A stretch of 37,427 nt of DNA, from NCBI RefSeq assembly GCF_900091845.1, contig NZ_FMCI01000322.1, forward strand, positions 1 through 37,427, written 5' to 3'. The DNA is from Streptomyces sp. SolWspMP-5a-2. GTDB taxonomy: Bacteria > Actinomycetota > Actinomycetes > Streptomycetales > Streptomycetaceae. Both the position numbers and the translations under genes were made by a program. The notes below the pieces were generated by a model. It did no database searches. It saw nothing but the letters and a program-made list of their open reading frames with translations, and was not told where the DNA came from. Positions 1 through 6,714 of this stretch are shown in pieces. Positions within the stretch are counted from its first letter, which is position 1. The number at the start of each line of letters is the position of its first letter.

Positions 1-405
1 GGCGGCGGGGCCTCCGCTCTGCTGGTCGGTGGTGGAGGCGAGGGTGCGGCTGCGGACCCGGTACAGGCCGGTGTCGAGATCGTCCGCCTTCTCCAGGTTG
101 ACCTTGATCGGTCCCATGAAGGTGTAGCGCTGCTGCTTCGCGTAGTCCCTGACCATGCCGGCCAGTTCGTCGCTCAGCTGGCCCGAGTACGGGCTGAGCC
201 GCTCGAAGTCGGGCGTGCTCAGTTCGACGATGAAGTCGTTGGGGACGACGATCCGGTCACGGTTCCAGATGGTCGCGTTGTTGTCGCACTCGCGCTGGAG
301 CGCTCCCGCGATCTCCACGGGCTGGACCTCGGACTTGAAGACTTTGGCGAAGGTGCCGTTGACCAAGCCTTCGAGACGCTGCTCGAACTTCTTCAGGACT
401 CCCAT
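1..405 (-). CDS. fhaA: FhaA-type protein (DUF3662/FHA), N-terminal part only
   Basis: The gene runs off the left edge; 135 codons are present. It starts at an ATG (405) preceded by a strong GGAGGAGGTG ribosome site. The visible protein begins MGVLKKFEQRLEGLVNGTFA and continues with an EVQPVEIAGAL segment and a VVPNDFIVELS segment, which is the FhaA N-terminal domain (DUF3662, formerly DUF2662). The phosphothreonine-binding FHA domain expected at the C-terminus lies outside the window. In actinobacteria FhaA is a substrate of PknA/PknB-type kinases, binds the peptidoglycan flippase regulator MviN, and normally leads the fhaA-fhaB-pstP-rodA-pbpA-pknA/B operon. That operon would continue leftwards. 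Family assignment is secure for the part seen; the FHA domain is inferred. Confidence 0.9.
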   Translation of the reverse strand, partial: MGVLKKFEQRLEGLVNGTFAKVFKSEVQPVEIAGALQRECDNNATIWNRDRIVVPNDFIVELSTPDFERLSPYSGQLSDELAGMVRDYAKQQRYTFMGPIKVNLEKADDLDTGLYRVRSRTLASTTDQQSGGPAA

Positions 406-668
406 GGGGCACCTCCTCCATAGCTGCTGCCGTACTGGTTCTGCCCGCTCCGCGGGCGCCGCACTGCTTGATACTGCTTACTGATCGTATCCACGCGCCG
501 GTTAATCGGCTGGTTCCCCCTGTCGGCCCCGTCGTGCTCCCGCGCACTCTTCTCCCGCTTCTTCTGCCCAGGATCGTAGAGGTGGCCGCAGACCAGTGTC
601 CCGCACCGGACTGCGCGCCCGGACCTGCTCCCCGGGAGACGGCCGGTTCCGGTACGAGGTTGATACGT

Positions 669-688
669 GAACGGATACGTGTCCGTTC
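669..688. promoter_or_regulatory. Near-perfect 20-bp palindrome upstream of fhaA
   Basis: GAACGGATACGTGTCCGTTC has 7-bp arms (GAACGGA/TCCGTTC) around TACGTG; only one base pair of the full 20 fails to match. It lies 264 bases before the fhaA start and about 190 bases before tRNA-Leu. The size and symmetry fit an operator for a dimeric regulator such as TetR or GntR. I cannot name the regulator. Confidence 0.4.
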
Positions 689-792
689 CGTGTCCACCCA
701 TGGATACGGGCCGGACGGCCCCCCGCGTTCGACGCCCGCGCGGACCCGTGCGCGGGGCCCGTCCTGCCGCCGCTCGCCCGCCGTGGAGCGAG

Positions 793-822
793 GTGAATCC
801 ACCCCTGTCAGCGTGCTAATGT
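793..822 (+). promoter_or_regulatory. Candidate promoter of tRNA-Leu
   Basis: A TAATGT -10-like hexamer at 817-822 is preceded, with an 18-nt spacer, by GTGAAT at 793-798, which keeps the TGA core of the vegetative -35. This would start transcription about 50 nt before the mature tRNA. The -35 match is weak. Confidence 0.4.
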
Positions 823-879
823 TCTGCGTGTCGGAAGGCGCCGCACCGCAAGGCACGGAGGCCCGAAGACACACCCAAT

Positions 880-966
880 GCGCGGGTGGCGGAATAGGCA
901 GACGCGCTGGATTCAGGTTCCAGTGCCCGAAAGGGCGTGGGGGTTCAACTCCCCCCTCGCGCACCA
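880..966 (+). tRNA. tRNA-Leu (anticodon CAG)
   Basis: The 87-nt sequence folds as a class II tRNA. The acceptor stem pairs GCGCGGG (880-886) with CTCGCGC, with one G-U pair, followed by discriminator A and an encoded CCA (964-966). The anticodon stem is CTGGA/TCCAG with loop TTCAGGT, giving anticodon CAG, which reads CUG, the commonest leucine codon in this genome type. The variable arm is the long type (TGCCCGAAAGGGCG), and the T arm has GGGGGTTCAACTCCCCC. No intron or mismatch was seen. Confidence 0.97.
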
Positions 967-971
967 GTCGA

Positions 972-1001
972 AAGCCCCCCGGTCTCAGGACCGGGGGGCT
1001 T
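972..1001 (+). terminator. Hairpin terminator after tRNA-Leu
   Basis: A perfect 13-bp stem (AAGCCCCCCGGTC / GACCGGGGGGCTT) closes on a TCAG tetraloop six bases after the tRNA. It has only a short T run, as is usual for Streptomyces terminators. Confidence 0.85.
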
Positions 1002-1011
1002 CCGCGTTCTC

Positions 1012-1049
1012 CGGACGGGGTCCGGCGCCGTGGCGCCGGACCCCGTCCG
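1012..1049. terminator. Second, 18-bp inverted repeat (bidirectional hairpin)
   Basis: CGGACGGGGTCCGGCGCC (1012-1029) is the exact reverse complement of 1032-1049, with only two bases between. It lies between the tRNA and the end of the convergent azoreductase gene, so it can block read-through from either side. With almost no loop it could also extrude as a cruciform. Confidence 0.6.
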
Positions 1050-1088
1050 CGTGTGATTTTCCTGCGGTGTGAGGTCTCTCACTGAGCC

Positions 1089-1160
1089 GCTCACCGAGGC
1101 TCACCGAGGCTCGTCGCGGCCCGCCGGGGTGCTCACCGCGTTCTCACCGGCGTCTCACCG
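1089..1160. repeat. Cluster of CTCACCG direct repeats
   Basis: GCTCACCGAG occurs twice in tandem (1089-1098, 1099-1108), followed by GCTCACCGCG (1131) and two CTCACCGG copies (1143, 1153). That is five CTCACCG words in 72 bases, downstream of the azoreductase stop codon. No function is evident. Confidence 0.5.
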
Positions 1161-1235
1161 GTGGTTCCCGCCGAGAGGCCCCGGCGGCGCGCTGTCGCCG
1201 TCCGGGTGCCGCGGCCGGCCCGTGCGGGACGGTGG

Positions 1236-1889
1236 TCAGGCCGCCGCGCGGTCCGCGAGGGACTTGGCCTTCGTGGCGGCGTCCGCCAGGGCGCGCTCCC
1301 GGGACGCCTCGTAGAGCGGGACGAGGTCCGCCATCGCCGGGTTGTGCGGGGCCATGGTCAGCTCCGGGACGATGAACTCCAGGTCGGCGCCGAGCGCGTC
1401 GGCGAAGACCGCGCGCAGGTAGTTCTGGACGTACTCGAAGCCCTCGCGCGGGGTGCCCGGCGCGTAGGAGCCGCCCCGGCTGGCGACCACGGTGACCGGC
1501 GTCCCCTTGATCAGCGAGTCCTCGGTGCCCGCGGTGCGGCCCATCAGGATCACGTTGTCCAGCCAGGCCTTCAGGGTCGACGGGATCGAGAAGTTGTACA
1601 TCGGGGCGCCGATCAGGACGGCGTCCGCGTTCTCCAGCTCCTCGATCAGCCGCAGCCGCTCGGCGAAGGCCGCGGCCTGGCCCGGGGTGTGCGTGGCGGG
1701 GTCGGCGAAACCGGCGGTGTGCGCGTCGGCGGTGAGGTGCGCCACCGGGTGCGCGGACAGGTCGCGGTGGATCACCGTGCCCTCGGGGTGCTGTTCCTGC
1801 CACGCCGTGCGGAAGGCGTCGGTGACGTCGCGGGACGCGGAGGCGCCGGCCGGGAAGACGGAGGAGTCGATGTGCAGGAGCGTCGGCAT
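1236..1889 (-). CDS. azoR: FMN-dependent NADH-azoreductase / quinone reductase (AzoR family)
   Basis: A 217-residue flavodoxin-fold protein of standard length. It starts MPTLLHIDSSVFPAGASASR, the phosphate-binding loop of the AzoR/NQO family. It then has a GAPMYNFSIPSTLKAWLDN segment (about residues 94-112) that contacts FMN and a VVASRGGSYAPGTP loop (about 133-146). Family members reduce quinones and azo bonds with NAD(P)H by two-electron transfer and protect against quinone stress. The ATG at 1889 has GGAGA six bases ahead. It is divergently transcribed from an HxlR regulator at 2002, a pairing like that of B. subtilis azoR1 with YodB, where a cysteine-based repressor controls the azoreductase. 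The substrate cannot be read from sequence. Confidence 0.9.
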   Translation of the reverse strand: MPTLLHIDSSVFPAGASASRDVTDAFRTAWQEQHPEGTVIHRDLSAHPVAHLTADAHTAGFADPATHTPGQAAAFAERLRLIEELENADAVLIGAPMYNFSIPSTLKAWLDNVILMGRTAGTEDSLIKGTPVTVVASRGGSYAPGTPREGFEYVQNYLRAVFADALGADLEFIVPELTMAPHNPAMADLVPLYEASRERALADAATKAKSLADRAAA

Positions 1890-1929
1890 GGGGGTCTCCA
1901 GGGAGTGGGGATGGCCGTGCTGATAATTC

Positions 1930-1960
1930 GTACTCGACTATGGATAACACAGTCACTTAC
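1930..1960. promoter_or_regulatory. Candidate HxlR operator between azoR and hxlR
   Basis: The 112-base divergent spacer contains an interrupted dyad: GTA-N3-GACT (1930-1939), 11 bases, then AGTC-N3-TAC (1951-1960). The two halves are exact inverses at the seven listed positions. The core is AT-rich in a very GC-rich setting. Dyads of this size suit a winged-helix dimer of the HxlR family and would cover the azoR promoter. Confidence 0.5.
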
Positions 1961-2001
1961 TTTTTTCATCCCCGTACGGGCCGGGCAGTACCCTGGACGC
2001 C

Positions 2002-2364
2002 ATGACGGTCGAGGAGAGGCACGACCCCGGGGCGTGCAAGCGGGTCGACGCCGGGATCACCCGTGTCTTCCAGCTCCTGGGGAAGCGCTGGACCGGCCCG
2101 ATCGTGGCCGTGCTGACCGGCGGGCCCGCGTACTTCGTCGATCTGCGCCGGGCGGTGCCCGGGATCAGCGAGCGGATGCTCTCCGACCGGCTCACCGAGC
2201 TGGGCGCCGCCGGGCTGCTGGTGCGGCAGGTGGACGAGGGGCCGCCGCTGCGGGTCTCCTACCGGCTCACCGAGGCGGGCGAGGCCCTCGGGCCCGCGCT
2301 GCGCGAGCTGGGCGAGTGGGCGCGGCTCCACCTCCCGGAGGAGCCGGGCCGCCCGGTCTGCTGA
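2002..2364 (+). CDS. HxlR-family winged-helix regulator with N-terminal cysteine
   Basis: A 120-residue protein with the full HxlR fold. It opens with the family signature CKRVDAGITRVFQLLGKRW, followed by DLRRAVPGISERMLSDRLTE (recognition region, about residues 47-66) and a wing ending in SYRLTEAGEAL. Cys12 sits where YodB, QorR and HypR carry their redox-sensing cysteine, so it may sense quinones, diamide or hypochlorite; that role is inferred. A second Cys is the C-terminal residue. The gene diverges from azoR, its most likely target. TACCCT lies seven bases before the ATG and there is no Shine-Dalgarno sequence, so the mRNA is probably leaderless. Confidence 0.88.
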   Translation: MTVEERHDPGACKRVDAGITRVFQLLGKRWTGPIVAVLTGGPAYFVDLRRAVPGISERMLSDRLTELGAAGLLVRQVDEGPPLRVSYRLTEAGEALGPALRELGEWARLHLPEEPGRPVC

Positions 2365-2400
2365 GTTGTCCACAGGGCGGGGACGAGGTTGTCCACAGGG
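2365..2400 (+). promoter_or_regulatory. Two tandem DnaA boxes (TTGTCCACA)
   Basis: GTTGTCCACAGGG occurs twice in the same orientation (2365-2377 and 2388-2400), 23 bases apart, directly after the hxlR stop codon. Each holds TTGTCCACA, the preferred Streptomyces DnaA box. Two identical copies so close together outside coding sequence are unlikely by chance. Confidence 0.7.
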
Positions 2401-2484
2401 TCTGACGCGTGGTCGCCACCGGCGGTACCGTCGGCACGAGTTGATGTTCGTGCGGGGCGTACGGGTACGGGGGAGGCGGTCGTC

Positions 2485-3987
2485 GTGACCGGAGCAGTCG
2501 TGGAGTCCGGGGGCGGGTCCACCGGGGTGGCCGGGGCGGTCGGGGGCGCGCCGACCGGGGTGGCCGGGAGCGATGGCGCCGGGGGCTTCGGCGTGACGGG
2601 CGTGCGGCGGATCCCGCGGGTGCGGGGGCTCGCCGGGTTCCCCGCCCCCGCCTCGCCCAAGCGCGAGGGGAAGGCGCTGCGCGCGGTGCTGCCGAGGTCC
2701 GCGCACGCCGCGCTCGACCTCGACGACGGGCGTCCGGACGCGGTCACCGCCGTCGAGGAGTCCAACCAGGGCCGGATACCCGCGCTCACGCCGATCCGGG
2801 CGGGCCGGATGGCGGCCACCCCCTTCGCCTTCCTGCGCGGCTCGGCCGGGCTCATGGCCCACGACCTGGCCCGCACCCCGACCACCCGGATCCGCGCCCA
2901 GCTCTGCGGTGACGCCCACGCGGCCAACTTCGGCCTCTACGGCGACGCCCGCGGCGGTCTCGTGATCGACCTGAACGACTTCGACGAGACCGTCGACGGC
3001 CCCTGGGAGTGGGACCTCAAGCGGCTTGCCGCCTCCCTGGTGCTGGCGGGCCGCGAGGCCGGTGCCGACGAGGACCGGTGCCGGGCCGCCGCGGGGGACG
3101 CGGCCGGGGCCTACCGGCGCACCATGCGGCTGCTGGCCAGGCTTCCGGCGCTGGACGCGTGGAACGCCGTCGCGGACGAGGAACTGGTCTCGCACGCCGA
3201 CGCCCACGACCTGCTCGGCACCCTGGAGCGGGTCTCCGAGAAGGCGCGGGCCAACACCAGCGGCCGGTTCGCGGCGAAGTCGACCGAGCCGACCGGGGAC
3301 GGTGGACGGCGCTTCGTCGACGCCCTCCCGGTGCTGCGGCGGGTGCCGGACGCGGAGGCCGCCTCGGTCACCGCGTCGCTCGCGTCCTACCTGGGCACGC
3401 TCTCCGAGGACCGGCTGCCGCTGCTGGCCCGGCACGCGGTGCACGACGTGGCGTTCCGGGTCGTCGGTACCGGGAGCGTCGGGACCCGCTCCTACGTGGT
3501 GCTGCTCCTCGACCACCGGGGCGAGCCGCTGGTCCTCCAGGTGAAGGAGGCCCGCCCCTCGACGCTGATCCCGCACCTGGCGACGGCGGGGTTCGAGACG
3601 CCTCCCGTCGCGCACGAGGGGCGCCGGGTGGTCCTCGGGCAGAAGCGGATGCAGGTCGTCAGCGACATCCTGCTGGGCTGGACGACGGTCGACGGACGGC
3701 CTTACCAGGTACGGCAGTTCCGCAACCGCAAGGGCAGCGTCGACCCCGCCGCGCTGCCCGCCGACCAGATCGACGACTACGCGCGGATGACCGGCGCCCT
3801 GCTGGCCCGCGCCCACGCGCACACCGCCGACCCGCGCCTGATCGCCGGGTACTGCGGCAAGAACGAGGAACTGGACGAGGCGCTGGCCGACTTCGCCGTC
3901 GCCTACGCCGAGCGCACCGAGGCCGACCACGCCGCCTTCGTCACGGCGGTCCGCTCGGGCCGGGTCGCGGCCGAGATGGGGGTGTGA
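2485..3987 (+). CDS. DUF2252 family protein
   Basis: About 500 residues. I place the start at GTG 2485, which has GGGGGAGG eight bases ahead. An upstream in-frame TTG (2389) would add 32 residues but lies inside a DnaA box. The first 45 residues are a Gly/Val/Ala-rich low-complexity tail. The conserved core follows: CGDAHAANFG near residue 145, then DLNDFDET and GPWEWDLKRLA, which look like the GDxHxxN and DFD catalytic-loop motifs of protein-kinase-like and aminoglycoside-kinase folds. Later come LQVKEA, GQKRMQ and YARMTGALLARAHA. No DUF2252 substrate is known to me; a kinase-like activity is inference from these motifs. The gene has its own upstream region and no obvious operon partner. Confidence 0.85.
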   Translation: MTGAVVESGGGSTGVAGAVGGAPTGVAGSDGAGGFGVTGVRRIPRVRGLAGFPAPASPKREGKALRAVLPRSAHAALDLDDGRPDAVTAVEESNQGRIPALTPIRAGRMAATPFAFLRGSAGLMAHDLARTPTTRIRAQLCGDAHAANFGLYGDARGGLVIDLNDFDETVDGPWEWDLKRLAASLVLAGREAGADEDRCRAAAGDAAGAYRRTMRLLARLPALDAWNAVADEELVSHADAHDLLGTLERVSEKARANTSGRFAAKSTEPTGDGGRRFVDALPVLRRVPDAEAASVTASLASYLGTLSEDRLPLLARHAVHDVAFRVVGTGSVGTRSYVVLLLDHRGEPLVLQVKEARPSTLIPHLATAGFETPPVAHEGRRVVLGQKRMQVVSDILLGWTTVDGRPYQVRQFRNRKGSVDPAALPADQIDDYARMTGALLARAHAHTADPRLIAGYCGKNEELDEALADFAVAYAERTEADHAAFVTAVRSGRVAAEMGV

Positions 3988-4168
3988 GCGGGCCGGGGGG
4001 TCCTGATCCGGCCGGGGTGCCGGGCGGGCGGGACGGTGGCGGGCGGCTGTGACGCGTTCTGGGGGCCCGGGAGGGGCGCCGGGTGCTCGGGGGGCCGCCG
4101 AGGGCCGTGGGGCGCCCTGCGGGGCCGCTGGTGGACCTGGTGGCCCGGCGGTGGCCTAGGCTGGGCGG
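3988..4168. other. Short GC-rich intergenic region
   Basis: No gene is supported here. The only signal I trust is TAGGCT at 4157-4162, six bases before the next start codon, which fits a -10 for a leaderless transcript. Confidence 0.4.
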
Positions 4169-4996
4169 GTGACGAGCTCCGGATCTGATGGCGAGGCGCA
4201 GGTGGCGGCCGACGGCGGTGCGACGCGGCCCGAGGAGCGGCTGGAACGCGCCGTGCGGGCCGCCGAACAGGCGCTGATCGAGTACGAGATCGCGGTGGAG
4301 ACGTTCCGCGTCGAGGTGGAGAACTTCTCCCGCCTGCACCACCAGAAGCTCGGCCCCATGTACACCCGCCTCGACGAGCTGGACGCCCGGATCGCCGAGG
4401 TCACCGCCGACCGCACCGGCGACCCGGAGGACCGGCGCAAGGCGGACGAGGCGCGGGCCCGGGTCATGCCCATGCCGGGCGTCGAGGAGCTGTTCAACGG
4501 CTGGATGGACGGCGACGGCCTGTTCCCCGAGGCCGTCGCGATGCTCACCGACCAGCCGGTGCGGCCCCCGCAGCGGGTCCGCCCCAGCGACGAGGCGCGC
4601 AAGCTCTACCGCGAACTGGCCCGCAGGGCCCACCCCGACCTGGCGCCCGACGAGGGCGAACGGCAGCGGCGCGAGGAGTTCATCACGCGGGTCAACGCGG
4701 CCTACGCGCGCGGTGACGAGGCGGCGCTGCGCGAGCTGTCCGAGGAGTGGGCCGCGGGTCCCGCGCCCGCCGAGCGCGGCCCCAGCCACAGCGAGGAGCT
4801 GTACGCCCGTCTCGAATGGCTGTCCCAGCGCAAGGAGCTGCTCACGCTGGTCGCCAAGGAGATGGAGGAGAGCGCGATCGGCTCGATGCTGCGGCTCGCC
4901 CCCGACGACCCCGACCGGCTCCTGGAGGAGATCGCCGAGCAGCTCCTCGCGCAGGTCGCCGCCCGCGAGGAGGAGCTGGCCGCGCTGCTCGGGTAG
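4169..4996 (+). CDS. J-domain-containing coiled-coil protein
   Basis: 275 residues. Residues 20-98 are charged and helical and probably form a coiled coil. Residues 140-182 match a J domain, with helix EARKLYRELARRAHPD carrying the HPD tripeptide at 155-157 and the following helix RREEFITRVNAAYARGD. The C-terminal 80 residues (SEELYARLEWLSQRKELLTL... to the end) are again helical. J domains stimulate the ATPase of Hsp70 (DnaK). This one sits mid-protein without the G/F and zinc regions of DnaJ, so it is a class III-like co-chaperone with its own client or location. The GTG start has no Shine-Dalgarno sequence and TAGGCT lies six bases upstream, suggesting a leaderless mRNA. The partner and cellular role are unknown. 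Confidence 0.82.
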   Translation: MTSSGSDGEAQVAADGGATRPEERLERAVRAAEQALIEYEIAVETFRVEVENFSRLHHQKLGPMYTRLDELDARIAEVTADRTGDPEDRRKADEARARVMPMPGVEELFNGWMDGDGLFPEAVAMLTDQPVRPPQRVRPSDEARKLYRELARRAHPDLAPDEGERQRREEFITRVNAAYARGDEAALRELSEEWAAGPAPAERGPSHSEELYARLEWLSQRKELLTLVAKEMEESAIGSMLRLAPDDPDRLLEEIAEQLLAQVAAREEELAALLG

Positions 4997-5034
4997 GCGG
5001 CCGGGGCGCGACCCGGGTCGGGTAGCGTCGGGGC

Positions 5035-5382
5035 ATGCAATTCGGAGCTGGTGTGCCCACGGTCGAGGTCGCTGACCTCAAGGACGGCGACTTCCTGCTG
5101 GACGTCCGCGAGAACGACGAGTGGCAGGCGGGCCACGCCGAAGGGGCCCTGCACATCCCCCTCAGCGAGTTCGTGGCCCGCTTCGGCGAGCTGACCGAGG
5201 CCGCCCCGCAGGACGGCCGGGTCAACGTCGTCTGCCGCTCCGGCGGCCGCTCCGCCCAGGTCACCATGTACCTGGCGCAGCAGGGGATCGACGCCGCGAA
5301 CGTCGATGGCGGGATGCAGGTGTGGGCGGCCGCGGGCAGGCCCGTCGTGACCGACACCGGCGAGGCCGGCTTCGTCCTCTAG
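5035..5382 (+). CDS. Single-domain rhodanese
   Basis: 115 residues forming one rhodanese domain: LLDVRENDEWQAGHAEGALH (about 21-40), the active-site loop CRSGGRS with Cys67, and the closing NVDGGMQVWAAAGRP. Such proteins carry sulfur as a persulfide on the loop cysteine, moving it from thiosulfate or cysteine desulfurase to acceptors. The six-residue loop after Cys67 is the sulfurtransferase length rather than the longer Cdc25/arsenate type. TAGCGT at 5023-5028 is six bases before the ATG and no Shine-Dalgarno sequence is present, so the transcript is probably leaderless. It converges on the acyl-CoA dehydrogenase gene. Confidence 0.9.
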   Translation: MQFGAGVPTVEVADLKDGDFLLDVRENDEWQAGHAEGALHIPLSEFVARFGELTEAAPQDGRVNVVCRSGGRSAQVTMYLAQQGIDAANVDGGMQVWAAAGRPVVTDTGEAGFVL

Positions 5383-5387
5383 GACAT

Positions 5388-5421
5388 GACCCGGGCCGGT
5401 CCGCGCGGTCCCGCCCGGGTC
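5388..5421. terminator. Bidirectional hairpin between convergent genes
   Basis: GACCCGGGC (5388-5396) pairs exactly with GCCCGGGTC (5413-5421), with a GC-rich loop that can pair further. It lies just after the rhodanese stop and before the end of the opposing acyl-CoA dehydrogenase. Confidence 0.6.
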
Positions 5422-5434
5422 GGTGCGCGGGCCG

Positions 5435-6571
5435 TCAGCCCAGGGAGTGGGCGGCCAGCAGGTCGCCGAGGGCCTCCTCGTGCGCGGCGGCCGGGCCGAG
5501 CGACAGCTCCAGGTGCTTGGCCCACGCGTGGTAGCGGTGCAGCGGGTACTCCACGTCGGCGCCGAACCCGCCGTGCAGGTGCTGCGCCGTCTGCACCACC
5601 CGGCGGACCCCCTCGGAGGCCCAGATCTTCGCCACCGCCACGTCACCGGCGGCCGGCAGCGCGCCCGGCGCCCCGGAGGCGATCCGCCAGGCGGCCTGCC
5701 AGAGCGTGACCTCCATCGCGCGCAGGTCGATGTACCGGTCGGCGGCCTGCATCGCGACGGCCTGGAAGGTGGCGACCGGGAACCCGAACTGCTCGCGCCT
5801 GCTCGTGTATTCGCCGCTCATCCGCAGCACCCGTTCCCCGAGGCCGAGCGCCAGTGCGCAGGTCCCCGTGGTCAGCAGGTCCCGCAGCCCCTCCCAGGCG
5901 CCGTCCGCGTCGATGACGGACGCGGCGGGGACGCGCGCCGACTCCAGCCGCAGCTCGCCGAGCCGTTCGCCGGTGGTGGAGATCTGCTCGGCGAGGCCGG
6001 CCCCGTCCAGTCCCCGCGGGACGACCGCGAGCAGGGTGCGGTCGCCGCCCGCGGTGCGGGCCGGGACGACGATGTGGTCGGCGTTGTGCGCCCACGGCAC
6101 CGCCGTCTGGACGCCGTCGAGCACGCAGGTGTCGCCGTCCTGCCGGGCGGTCACGGCGAGTCCGGCCGGGTCGTGTCCGGTGCGGCCGCTCGCGGCGACG
6201 GTCAGCACCAGCTCGCCCCGGCCCGCGGGGGCCAGCAGCGCCGACCTCAACTCCGTCGTGCCGTGGGCCTGTACGGTCGCCGCCGCCGCGCTGTGCTCCA
6301 GGAGCGGGACCCGGGCCAGGACCGCCGCGGACTCGCGCAGCACCAGGCAGAGCGCGACGGCGTCCAGGCCCGCGCCGCCCTCGGCCGGGTCGAGCAGCAG
6401 GCTCAGCAGGTCCGCCTCGGCGAGCCTGGCCCACAGGGCGCGGTCGAAGTCGTCGGCGACGGCGCCCACGACCATCGAGGGGCTGGGCACCGCGTCGGGG
6501 GCGACGCCGGAGAAGACGCCCCGCGCCGCCTCGGCCGCCGCCTGCTGCTCCTCGCTGAAGGTGAAGTCCAC
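5435..6571 (-). CDS. Acyl-CoA dehydrogenase, FadE28/ChsE-like
   Basis: 378 residues, usual for the family, from a GTG start with GGGAGG eight bases ahead. It begins with the helical MDFTFSEEQQAAAEAARGVF segment and a short, divergent N-terminal domain. Towards the C-terminus it carries YTSRREQFGFPVATFQAVA, the FAD- and CoA-contacting helix, and QTAQHLHGGFGADVEYPLHR, the ACAD C-terminal signature. The overall look is that of the small, partner-dependent ACADs of actinobacterial steroid and lipid degradation (FadE28/FadE34 type), which often work as heterotetramers; no second ACAD is present here. I could not identify the catalytic base by eye. It follows paaE but is separated by 143 bases and has its own operator-like palindrome, so it is probably not just a paa gene. 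Confidence 0.85.
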   Translation of the reverse strand: MDFTFSEEQQAAAEAARGVFSGVAPDAVPSPSMVVGAVADDFDRALWARLAEADLLSLLLDPAEGGAGLDAVALCLVLRESAAVLARVPLLEHSAAAATVQAHGTTELRSALLAPAGRGELVLTVAASGRTGHDPAGLAVTARQDGDTCVLDGVQTAVPWAHNADHIVVPARTAGGDRTLLAVVPRGLDGAGLAEQISTTGERLGELRLESARVPAASVIDADGAWEGLRDLLTTGTCALALGLGERVLRMSGEYTSRREQFGFPVATFQAVAMQAADRYIDLRAMEVTLWQAAWRIASGAPGALPAAGDVAVAKIWASEGVRRVVQTAQHLHGGFGADVEYPLHRYHAWAKHLELSLGPAAAHEEALGDLLAAHSLG

Positions 6572-6601
6572 GGTCCTGTCCTCCCGGCGGCTGCGCTGAT
6601 C

Positions 6602-6614
6602 TGACGGAGCGTCA
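6602..6614. promoter_or_regulatory. TGACG-GAG-CGTCA inverted repeat upstream of the acyl-CoA dehydrogenase
   Basis: A perfect 5-bp dyad with a 3-base centre, 31-43 bases upstream of the GTG start. It lies next to the KstR-like palindrome and may be a second operator. Confidence 0.35.
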
Positions 6615-6617
6615 AGA

Positions 6618-6631
6618 TAGAACAGGTTCTA
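6618..6631. promoter_or_regulatory. KstR-like operator (TAGAACAGGTTCTA)
   Basis: The 14-mer fits the mycobacterial KstR consensus TNNAACNNGTTNNA at every fixed position and is palindromic except for its two central bases. It lies 47-60 bases upstream of the acyl-CoA dehydrogenase start. KstR is a TetR repressor of sterol and lipid catabolism, relieved by CoA thioesters. The regulator gene is not in the window. Confidence 0.6.
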
Positions 6632-6714
6632 GAAGAAGGGAACGGGTGGTCGGCTCCTCCCCGGCCGGCGGGTGCCCTCCCGGCCGCTGGGCGACCGCGG
6701 GCGGCCGTGCCCGG

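Larger units (their letters stand above)
406..879. other. Intergenic region between fhaA and tRNA-Leu
   Basis: These 474 bases hold no convincing gene; the open frames crossing them lack ribosome sites. The region should carry the fhaA operon promoter (minus strand) and the tRNA promoter (plus strand). It is less GC-rich than the genes around it and contains repeated GATACG words near 480-710 and the palindrome at 669-688. Confidence 0.6.

Noticed and set aside
2389..2484. TTG start adding 32 residues to the DUF2252 protein
   Set aside because: It lies inside a DnaA box and lacks a Shine-Dalgarno sequence, whereas GTG 2485 has one.
1966..3930. 654-codon minus-strand frame opposite the DUF2252 gene
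   Set aside because: The plus-strand DUF2252 and HxlR genes have conserved motifs and proper third-position G/C; the opposite frame does not.
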